Shown: positions 48,272 through 60,200 of the stretch, in pieces
How positions within the stretch are numbered: position 1 is the first letter of the stretch
How the letters are laid out: each line of letters begins with the position of its first letter
Program-made: the position numbers and the translations under genes
Assembly (NCBI GenBank): GCA_017562135.1
Contig: QEYB01000047.1
Span: 310,001 to 374,000 of the forward strand
Source: Dipylidium caninum
Lineage: Eukaryota > Platyhelminthes > Cestoda > Cyclophyllidea > Dipylidiidae
DNA: 64,000 nucleotides
Reading direction: 5' to 3'
The notes under the pieces: generated by a model
Database searches by the model: none
Seen by the model: only the letters and a program-made list of their open reading frames with translations
Told to the model about the DNA's origin: nothing

Positions 48272-51200
48272 GCGTTTTGAACAAGCCCTCGACATTTGTC
48301 CTCCAATTCACAAACTTCAGCTCTTCAATAGGTACGTCCTCCCTTATTTTCCTTAGCTATTCGTTGCTAAAAACTTCAGCATATTTGTTTTACTACTCGC
48401 ATTGAGTGACAAAATATGGGCAACTGCGGACTTCTATTGTCATGCCTGATCGAATGCGTTGCGGGCTTTATTACGAGTTTACCTTATTTAATCCCCACTT
48501 GAGGCCTTATCTATTTATATCCGATGAGGGTGGAGATTTGACGCTCAATATATATTATTGTAACTTTGTGCCTCCTAGACGAATCACTTAATCATGACTA
48601 ACTAACAAGTCAATCTCATTATTTTGCATCTGACTGCTTTCACTGATTGTCATGTAATGTCACTTTTCATTCCCCATAAGTGATCAACCTGGTTTTTCAT
48701 CTGGGTTAGCAATCTGATGTGTCCACGGTCATGTTTCCTTTTATTACCAAGACAAGTATGCACGAAAAAGCTAGTATATGCGGCTAACCCGCTCTGCAGT
48801 AAGGCCTTCAATTATCCCATCGCTGAAAAGGCAATTTCGACTTTTTAACGGGGCCAACCTTTTTATTTTTTCAGTAGTTTGATTGAACCTTGTGAAAAAA
48901 AGAACTGAGTAACTTTGATTTCCCCTTTTTGTATCAACAAAATCTAATTATCAACGGCTGTAAAACGATTCTCTCACGTTTTGTAATCGCGATCGAGATT
49001 AGCAAAAGTTTCCTTTTAACAATACCTTATTGTCACTTTGCTTACCTTTAATCCCAGTCAAAATTAATTCACAAATCACAAAAACACTAATTTTGGTGAC
49101 ACGATCTATGAGTGAATTTGTTCTTTGTTCCATTGAATGACGCTACACACTGGTTCATTGTGTATGTCAAGTCTTCTATGGATGAAGAAAGGTAGAACTT
49201 ATAGCGGTTTGTGGCACAGGGCCTACTAAAAAGATACTATTAGAATACCAAATGAAGCTTACTGTTTATTCAAAGCGACTTCTAATTAGCCCACCTGGTG
49301 AAAGGCGTTGTTGAATATACAGCCTAATGTGGTGATCCAGGTCATCAAAGTGAGAAGCCATGGAGAGAAAGACAAATATTTTCAACTGTCGCCAGTTAAA
49401 TCGTTCATAGTATTTCATCAACCTCGCTTTCACCCACCTATTATCCTAATTCCATCCTCTTGGGCACGGAACACCGATCCTTGGCACCAAACCTCCGTTT
49501 TTCATTGTAAGTAGTATGCTAAGGAGTGAGACCTTTTTAATTTGGCGAAAGCGCAAATCATTTAATATAATCAGGTTAAATGGGATAACAAGAGTAACGG
49601 AATGGGAAACAAAGAAATTTATTTAGAAAAATAATTATAAAGAGAACTAGATCCAAAACTCGTGACATAGAACGATTGAAAGGTGACGACAAATAATGGA
49701 GGTATGCAGACTGTCAGTTGTGAGGTGAAGAATCATCTGGGTGCACTCGTTGTTGAATTGTTTCTCCTGTTTTCCTGTTCCGTGGATCAATGTCCTGGTG
49801 TGAACGAGGATTTACAAGGACCACACGGTTTTTGGAGCTTCTGGAGGAAGTATATGAAGGAGGAATGGTACCATCACATGCTGGAGTCTTCGTTGAACGC
49901 GAGAAGACCGTCTCAGCACTTGTGGAGCCTAAGGCATAGTTGACGAGGTGGTAGAAGTGGTTGGAAGAGGAGGGAGTAAGAGGCTCTTCGCCTCAGGAAG
50001 TGAAAAGAAAAATGCGATATGGTCCACATAAGATCTGTTTAAATCAGCCTTAACAGTGATAACGTTGCTGAAAGTGATGGCGCTGGTAAAAGGGGGGCAT
50101 GGCTTCTCCTTGCAAGGGCATGCACGTGTGGATGGATGCACCTACACCTTGTTGAAGTATCACTACCAACCGTTTTCGAAAAAAAGTAGATATGTCTGGA
50201 AATCAGCTCAAGCTGAGTTAATGAAGAGGAATGATTGTTGGTTCATAAATCAACGGAATAATTAATAGTCAGAAAGATGCAGACTAAGAGAAGGCCTTCC
50301 AAGTTAGGAGGGTTACTGCGTGCTGGGCTGCAGCGCCTTTTCGGTTTAAAATTGTGGCTTTCTTCCAAATTCTACTTTGGTTTTGAAGTAATAAACTAGG
50401 AAATGTATAATAAAACACATTGTCAATCAAGACTCCATCCATTTGAGTCGCATTAGGCTTTGACGTTTACATGATCCCACCATTTCGCCCTGATCTGAAG
50501 GCATCCTAGATTGTAGCGTACATTTTGGCTCCGACGGTATGATACGCTGAGCAATTTTATCATTGTTTAATCTAATCTGGCTTCTTCAATGTTTAAAAAA
50601 TATGCGATTCATCAGCCAGTTTACTGGATTCTAAACACCTGCATTTCGGCTAACTTCATTCAAGCTTGACCTGACAGACAATTTCAATGTGGTCAACCTA
50701 AACACTTGAGTTATGACTCGTCAGCGCAGCTGTCAGCTAGCCTAAAAAAGGTCAAAACTATCATTTATCTGCTCTAATGCACACATGAATTGATCTTGTT
50801 ATTTTTTTTCGTGGTCTCCTGTAAGGTAGGTTCAAAGCATCAGGCGACAAAGGAGGTGGTGATACCTCTTCGATTATGTCTCTTGACATTTGAATATGCT
50901 ACTTGTTCACTGACAGGTACACTGAATGGGATTAAAAACGATGCTTAATGAGGTCCTTACCTGATTACCGTCTGTTCACGTCCTGTTAATCCTGATTGTG
51001 GATGAGAAGTGACTTCTCGAATTTGGCTTCCTAAATGATTATAGTCTGCCACCACCTAATTTTCGTCGATCACCCAAGTAAGCTATTTCAGCTTCATTGT
51101 TGTGAGTCATGTAAACTCTATTCTGTCCGGAGAATTAGCCCCAGTGACGCTCCTGGTTTCATTAATTTGATTTTTTTAAAGTCTGAATAGGAAAGCATCA

Positions 51201-54200
51201 TCACCTTTGCTGCTTGATTCCGATGTTTTCCACAGGACTGGGGAGAGCCGTATCTGAGGCGAATTTATGCCACTAGGATGTCAGTATTCCCCAGGCGCTG
51301 AACACTGCTTGTTATTACTGAGGCACTGAAGTAGGCCTCCTTTGTCTGTTGGGGCAGGATATGCAGTATTCACTTTTTAGGTATATTTTTAGGTTCCTAG
51401 ACTCTTCCAGTTCCTAATTCTTGTAGATAGCGAGAAACTACTCCTTTTCACTCTTGTCCATTCTCTACAATCTTTCTCTAAAATCTTGTCCCTTCTTTCA
51501 TTTTATTAATCTCCCTCCTCGCTGTGTACTCTAAGAATCGCTTCTTAACGTTGGTATCTTTCACAGGCTCTCCATTTTTCTATTTTATTTCTAATCATTC
51601 GAACTATTCCACTTCGTGGTGTTATTTTTCAGTGGAGCTTGGGGAGCTTTCTTTTAATTTCTAGTGTCATTGTTTAGTTCTAGACTTTGACCATTGCAAT
51701 ATTTTCAATTTACTCACTCAGTTATTACCAGCAAAACTCAGTTTTCTTGCACCAACGCCATAAACTTCGTAACTTTTTCGAATATCCCAGCGAGGTTTGA
51801 TAGATCACTGCTCCTTAATGTTTCTGAATGCAACACTTACTACTGTGAAATGGGAACACACATTAGTACCGCCAATTTCCACATCGTAACCCTAGGGCTC
51901 TGACTGCCTAAGTTACCTTGTGCTTCACGTGCACTTATTCATAAGTTTGTAGTAGCGCTGGATCTGATAAGTTTCCAACTAGTGCATAGTGTGTGCGTAT
52001 GCTTAAGGGTTTTTTGTATGTTAAAATGCCATTTCTTATTGCGTCAGCGCTTTACCAAACTTGAGTATGTATATTTCTTCCCTCGGTTGTTATTTTACAA
52101 TTTTAGAAATAATGAACGGTTGCTTTATGGGCTCTAAGATCATAAAGTTTTTTTTTCCGATTTGTAAGAGTTTGCAAAACTTATTGTCTCCCGCCTCTTT
52201 TTATGGACTACACTTATTAAACTTCCCCTATGCAGTCACTAATATCCGTAAAAGCCGTTTTGCTCTGGTAATCAGAAGGAAGTGAAAAAGTCATTTATCG
52301 TCGTCAGCACATTGCATGGGAAAAAATGTCAAAAATGTCATTGTTTAGTTTTGCTTTTTAGTTTTGGGAATGTAGAAAGCAGTGAATCATTCTTCTCGCC
52401 ATTACACCGGTCACGATACCCTCAGGAACCTTTTATTACTGTGTTAATTATTTATTTCAAGACCCCAGCTGCGCTACACAAACATTCAGCGCAGACAATT
52501 TCCTTCTTCTTTTATTGGGAAATAATTAGAATTGTTCACTCACTTACTTCTTCCTCCATATACCATTTTCATTAGCATTTTTGCGCGTTTTCTGTTCTAT
52601 CCCTCCTGTGATCAATTTTGTGCGTGCGATTAATTTGACGAAGTTTGCCTCCGATTTTCGTTGTAAAACCAACATCGACTCGGAAAGGTCGAAGTAAGAC
52701 CTTACAAGTATCGCATTTATCCTTTCATAACATTTGCGAATGCGGCATTTATTCATGCCTTCCCAGAGGGCAACATTTCTGCACTCTCGACGTCTTCTGT
52801 TCACATTGAGTTCAGGCAAAATCGAACAAATTTATGTTGCCAATGGCACTCTTCTATTTATTACACTTGTATCCCTTACACTTCACCACCGAGAGGAAGC
52901 ATGCCGTCCACTCCGATTGACGGTGGTTTGAGTTGATGAAGGCACCTTTTTCCCAAAAAATCAATTTGCATTGGAACCGCGCAAATCACTTTTGAGTAAA
53001 TGACTAGCGGGATGCCAATTTTTTATCTATCATTTGCCAATGCAATTTACCTTTCGTCCACATAATATGATAACCTCTGTCCAAGTCTCCGAAGTCTGCC
53101 ACTCTTACGCATGACACGTCACTTTTAGGTTCTTGTATCTTTCTTTGTCATGTTCGCTAACTGTTTTGTCCGCCTTAAGAATGGAGACTCCCCATCTGGG
53201 AAAGTGATACGTTTTGGAGTGGATTTTAAGTTTCGTTGTTATTCCCTTTTCGAACCCCATTTTTTCTGTCTACCCGATTTAGCTAAAGAGGTGCGACTTT
53301 GGCGAACTTTTCGGCAATTTAAGTGGTGAGCTCTTTAACACTTTTATATAGAAGCCATATGTCTGTAATAGCTTAAATGTTTGACATACGTGCTTTAACT
53401 CTCTTACCGTATCTACTTTGTTCTCAAATTCGTCTGGGTGATGAGTGCAACGACTACAGTTAACCTGGCTTTTCAAATTTACCCAATTTTCATACAATCA
53501 CAGCATATTTTTCCACGCATTTGTCTTCCCTTCCAACAATTGGCGCAATTTCATATTTTTGTATTGGAACGAAAGCACTATGTATTTGCCTAACAAGCAA
53601 CTCATTGCATTCTTACGTAATGCACTGTCATTTTGAGTTGATTAAAAAAGTACTCCGCCTACAACATTATTAACTAAATGTTGATTCACTAGATTCTGTA
53701 ACAGCGACATCGAGAAGCTCTGGAATAAAACCTCATTTGATAATTAATTACTTTAATCGAACTTTTTGATGAGCATGTGGAGAAAGAAGCAGTCTTAACC
53801 AGCATCCAATGTTTCAACTCGCGTAGTTTCTTCTACAAGCTGGAACTTATTGCGCTTAGATAACTTCCCGTTCGTCTGTGACGAATTAAATTCTTGTGAG
53901 TCGCTTTTAGAGGTGATTAAAGGATGCCTAATTGATTATTTAAGTCTTCCTTCACCCATTGTCCACCGGTCGATTTTTAATTCAAGTGTGGAGAAAATTG
54001 GCGACAGTGTAATCTACCCGATCAACAATATTCGGTTTTTTGTTTGTTTTCAAACCCCAGAAATGTGGCTTTTTCATTAATGAACGACGGTTTTTCGTCT
54101 ATTTTCTAGTGCTGGCACATCCTAATCCTAAATTTGCATTTACTATTTTAACGAGCTTAAACGCCTGGGAAAAAATTTATAGCAAACGAAAGTTGTTTAA

Positions 54201-57200
54201 TGATTTAAATGGATAGTTGAAAGTTGACTAAGCCAACTCAACTTTAGAATCAACTTGGGGGAAATATGATTTTGTGTTTTTTTTACTTAATTTGATAGGA
54301 ACGCTTGTGATAACGATGAAAGGTAGACCCACTTCAAAGAACCTTTTAATTACTTCAATAGGGTTGTTTGCTTTTTAAGTGTGTAAATTTGTGAACGAGT
54401 TTTTCTTATCTTACTTCCAATTGCAAATCTCGGAGAGGATTTCCTGAACAAAATCAAACATCTTCGTGAGAAGGAAAGGTCGCGAGATCGTCCTGAATGA
54501 GTTTGAGACCTTCTGTAGTGGTTGATAAACCGGGTTATTAATGGCCTTGTTGATATCAGGTCTAATCCTTCTCACCACATTCAAAAATTGCATAGAGGTA
54601 GACCCAAGAGAATCATACTGACATAGGCATGACAATAATCTAGATGCTCTTCATACCGGCGTATTAACTAATTCACAGGAGCTGAGAGGAAGAGTTGCTT
54701 AGTTGATTAACTTTCTTATGTGCAGCTATTGCCCTTCATTCGCAATCGACAACTATATATCTAACAGAGCACTCTAGAGACACAACTTTCCCTTGCCTAG
54801 GCGTTTAAAACTTTCTAGGTAGACTTGTTTACACATTCCACCGACTAGCGGATGACTTTGATTGTGTATGCTCTCATTACCAATCAGCTCTAATAGATGC
54901 TCAACCACTGCTGAAGTTATATTTGCACAAACTGTGTTGTTATTTTAACTGCTCCACTGAAAGTTGGTTGCGTGATGAAACTAGAGGTGGTGTAGTCTGT
55001 TTCGACAGAACTTTCAATGTGTTTGTGTGTGGGCGCGATTTTTATTCTCATCTCTCTCTCCAAATTCGTTCTTTTGTCTTTGATAGCATCTGTTTTGCCA
55101 GTCCTATAATTTACAGTTATAATTGTTCACTTTGTATGTGACGAGTTTATAATTAGCTGAAAATTATGAGCCGAGGGGATAGCGAAAGAAAGCGTGAGAG
55201 ACATAATGAGTCTCTCGCTTTCCCTCCCGCAGGTATACCCATTTTTTCGCATGTTTTCACCCAACTATACCACTCACACTAGCCTGGCCATAGTGAAATG
55301 TTATGCCAACATGACGGAGGCCAATTCTCTAAGGCTTGAAACCGTCCACGTAATCGTATATTCTTAGATAAAGGAAGAAGATGGGAAGAAAAATGATAAC
55401 GCAACGTTTGTTTTCCCCTTTTTGGTCGTGCCTCTTTTCACAAGGCTCTTATTGCCAATTGTTACGACTCCTGTAATAACAAATTAACCTTAACATCATC
55501 TTTCCGAGATGAGATTACTGAGTCATTATAGATAAGAAGGATTCAATGAAGTCTAGTGCATGCGATGACCACTTACTTTGGCTATGATTTCAGTCTCTTC
55601 TTGACCTTGCATTAACTTTTAAATTCTTCCACACTCCTCAACCACGAGTCGTTGTTATGGTCTTCCATTTCACTTAGCATTTTGTTGGGCGAATCATCGC
55701 AGACTTGTTTTCATAGGTGAGTAAACAGAGTGGAAAAGAAGGTTTCCAATGCTTTGAACTCTTACCGTTTTCACTTTTCGCCCTTTATGTGCGATTATTT
55801 CCTTCCGAATTGGTTCATTTCTCGCAGGACGTAACATTATGATTGTGTCGCGTTGAATGATAGCTTAAATGTATCCCACTCGGTCGCGTCAACGTCATGG
55901 GGAAGTTTGAGCGAGTTTACAATCAGAGACCGAAAATAAAAAGGCTTTTTTTTGCAAAAAATCTGACTTCTCGTTTAGTTATCATTAATAGCGGTTTTTC
56001 TTCTTTCGATTTAATCAGACACTACTGGCTCTGCGTTTGGTATCGTCGCATTTTCAAACAGGCTTCTACAAGTTGAATAATTCCTTAAACTAACTTTCCG
56101 TCCAACTAAAGGCTAGACATATGCCTCTTGTATTGCCTACACCTTGCTTGTCGAGGTTACATACCTTCATCCGTCATTTAGGTGAGATGACAATATGGCT
56201 GTGGACATATGAATTCTCCTAGAGATGTCTGTATTATGCTTATAAGGCATAAATGTCACACATGTTCGGTAATTCCAACCACATCACGCCTTTGTGGTAT
56301 TAATATTGCGGAGGAGACCGGTAGACACGTTTTCAGTGAATTTCACATGTGAGGAAGAATCACTGGCCCCTGACCATGGCATCACGCTTAAGGAAGTATT
56401 TTAACATTATGGCAGCCTCCAACATGTAATTTGTTATAATAGAATGTGTTCTCTACGGTTTATGCCAGGTCTTTGGTACCCGAAGGGCTAATTTTTCTGC
56501 ACCCATCATTGTTATTTTCGAGCAGATCAACTCCGTTGTATGTTGAGTAAACTGGTAGGAGGGGCGGAGGAAGAGGGTTGGAGGCTTGGAAGTGCAAAAT
56601 GTCAACGCCTGATAGCCTTGTATAGTTAAGGACATCGGAATTTAAGAGAAACATCTACCTAGCCTTTACTCATGAGCTTCGTCTATATATTTTACGTTTT
56701 ATTCAATCCATAAAGTATAAATTTTTTATGACGCAGTGAAACAATAGATGTCACATGTGAGTTTTGTATTTAACATGGTGAATTAAGGATGCAGAAAAGT
56801 TGCGAATACTTAAATTATCAGACAAGTAAAGAAGTTAGGAGATTTGTAGATGAATTTTTTCAACATTGAACTTCCTTAAATCTAACTCAAATTATTTACA
56901 TTCAACAATTCGGAGAACAATATTATTTGCGCTTCTCGATGCCATCCATCGCCTTCACTTATCACTTCTGTAGACTTTTCTAATCATTTTTATATGTAAT
57001 GAGTCCTCAAATCTGATCATGTTTTCCCATATATGTATATGTATGCATTACCTCTAGCTGAAATTAGTGCTGGCGATTGTAGATTACGAGTTCCAGATAG
57101 CCAGGGACTTTTGAGAATAACTTAAATCATCCGAACACGAGCTTGATTTCCACAAAGTTATAGTACGAGGTGCTGATAGTTTGTTTTTTCACTTTTTCTT

Positions 57201-60200
57201 TTACTTTGAATTGCCATCCACTTGACTCGGGGACGGGGAGGGGATTCGACGGCTTCTATGACTTATTTTTTTCCCAGGAGAGATTGAAATGTCAATGCGG
57301 ATACGTTACGCTTCGACAAAGGCATTCTATGAGACATAATTGGCTCTATACCATACAACCTCGATTTACTTAAACATTCTTGTGAATCTTTTTATTTATT
57401 TTTCTCATTTTCTCCTAATTTATCATTTGTCTGATTGTGTTCTCAATTTATTTACGTGTTATACCTCTATGTATGGGAATTAATGAACTTAAGGAGGTTT
57501 AAAAATTACCTTTATTAACTCTATTAACTTTTCTCGTTAGACATCCTTACACCCACCTCTTCTTCCCTCTACTGTTCTCGCACATGACCAAATTAGTCGA
57601 TTTCATTCGTCGGGAACCTTGTGAGACCATGACAAGTAAACTCGGCTAAATTATCTACTGAAAAGCGTCTAATTAACATAAGTCGTTTAAAATTAAAAAG
57701 TGGCACGCAGGATTTAATTAGGAAAGATGTCTAACTTCAAATTGAGATAAATTGCCCACGTATTACCATCATTTATAATTGCAAACTTGACTGAAAAGTC
57801 TCGTCAGTAGTCATAAATGTGCCACCTCTTGTCTCCTAATACCAGACGCCGTCCATTAGGCGTTTAGAGAACGGAGTCTTGATAAAAAATATATCTTATT
57901 ATATTTTATCATATTATTATATTTTTATATTTTAAAAATATTGGAGTTTGTACCAGCGCCTGGCCTATATTAAAAAAATTGTTCACTGTTATCTCCCTAA
58001 TTCTTAACGGAGATCGCTTAAAGTGAGTCCGATCGTTGGCAGTGCATCAGAATGACTGTAATTAACAGAAATAGCTAGATGTCGGTGTTTTCATTATTTG
58101 AGACGTTAAATTCCACGTAAAATTGGCGGTGCAGTTTATGAAGTAAAATTTGATAAAGGTGTAAAACGAATAATGCTAACTGCAGTATGCTTTTTACCAT
58201 TGTACTTTGCACCGCTCCTACCTCCGGTATTTTTTGGCACTAGGCTGAAGAACATTTAGTCGTCTTTCAAGTGAAAGGCTCCCGCTTGTTGAGAGTACTC
58301 GGTATCTTTAGCTCTTTCTGATTACTAAGTCTGTTTTTTGCTGTTCATAGGAGATCAGAAGCCCTTAAGTGGTTTTTGCTTGTAACCTCCTACTAGTCCA
58401 TTTTTTCTCGTTTGGTCAGGTACATTCGTTGGGTGGAGGAAACGTATCCCTCACGGGGAGCTGCGTCGGAACTTCGCAGCATCCTCTACCGGTGTGTCAA
58501 GGAGACTTGTACTCTTGAAGGTGTCAATAACCATCCTTTCTACGTAGACGCTTGGCTGAAGTTGGTAAATTAGCTGACAAATTTCCTGTCTTGTATTGAA
58601 AGAACAGTGTGTGTGTCTATGTTCTGCTGCTATTTCGAACTATCTTTACTGCGTAGTTAAAATGGCGAGAAGTGGATAAATTCGAAAATCAAGTGGACTC
58701 ATAACCAGAAGTAGTATACATAGCCACAATTGTGATTTTTTTCATGCGTCTTTTTGCGGAATTAATGTTACTTCGAGTGTTTTCCTTTAATTTGTACTCT
58801 GTCATCATTAGAATAATGAAAACGTAAAAATGCTGCATTTTGTCCGTAGCACGTGATGACCATTCCACAATAATGCCTATTGGAATATCCATTTCGGAAA
58901 GCAATACCTGGGGCTGTAAATGGTGCTTTGCGACTAGCGTAATCTGTTCACCAAACGTACTTTCACCATAACATTTGTCCAAGAGCAATATGCGAGGAGA
59001 AATTTCGAAATCTTCAAAAACATATAACTCAAATTTTATGACAATTGAGAATAAATCAGTTTTGGAAGTGTTTTGCGATTGCTTGAGACAATTAGGCACC
59101 AGTCGGTGGAAGTTGAGTTTATGACTGTCAAAATTAAATATTGTTCCAGTTTTTGTAGAACGAGTCTCCGGGATGTTATATTACCAACAGCTCATGGCCA
59201 TCGATAGCGTTTTAATTCAACATCTACCTCAAGAGGTTGAAACCACCCTTCCCTTTGTCCGTCTTTCCTTTTCACTACTACCGATTTTACTTTTTCTAGC
59301 GGAAGAATGTTTTTTTTGACACGCCGAAAGGTTGGAGGCCAAACCTCAAAGCGCTAGTACAGGATGGTAGTGATTGAAGAGTGTGCACACGCAAAAACAT
59401 CTGTCGATGTATTGTATGTTTGTGAGGTGGCCACAAGTCTTTAGGGTTTTACTCCATATTCGTGGCTGTAAATTGGGCTGATCTAATTGCATCTCTACAT
59501 CCACTGATCCCCCTTTACGACATGTTCACCATATGTGCCCTGATACCGAAAGTCTTTTGCTTTGGAATTAGTCATTTTAAAGCAAACTAGTGCTTGTACC
59601 GTGCGGTGAGAAATTACACCATCTTGAAACCTATTCCACTGTTGTTAAGTATTCTACTCTTCCCTAATTACTTTTGTTTACATGGGGAATTAGAAATTAC
59701 ATTTTTATTTGACTTTTCTTTTGCAGGAAAAATCCCTCTTGTGGTCAGGTTGCATTATGTGGAAACAGGGAGGTTGTCCACGTTTTATGTTAAACAGAGT
59801 TATGAATAAGAAAAGTAGATAGCGCAAAAAAGATTACGTACTTTTCTTGTTCATAATTTGTATCTTTTTTTACACTAATTATAAGCATGCGACGTGAGTC
59901 ACTACTGCTTAACAGATACACAATTCTTTCATCTCGTGTCTTATTCTGTTCTCGACCACAAATCAGACAACACAGTCGGGCCATGGACCGATGATCAGCA
60001 CTTATTCATTTTCCCTTTCTTTCAATATTTTTTTTCATGCGTTAAATTGTCTTTCATTTTATCTTGTATTAAAGGGGCATTTCTCCTTTGTTTTAATTTG
60101 CAGCCGCCAAATTGAAATCGCCTCAACTTAATTGCATTTAACCTCAGCAGATGGTATATTGTAGACCTCCCATAAGTGAAACACTTTATATGTGGTTGAC

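Noticed and set aside
48272..48331. Reading the 60-base exon as a HAT-repeat splicing factor (SYF1/XAB2-like FEQAL..CPP)
   Set aside because: The local similarity is attractive, but its splice phase completes an Arg codon with the BUB exon at 58420 and the length aligns without gaps to BUBR1.
49683..50141. Possible retroelement fragment
   Set aside because: Neither strand gave reverse-transcriptase, integrase or protease motifs on translation.
58689..59099. 136-codon minus-strand open frame inside the BUB intron
   Set aside because: Its first codon is GTG and the first ATG is halfway along; no family motif and no neighbouring exon structure.
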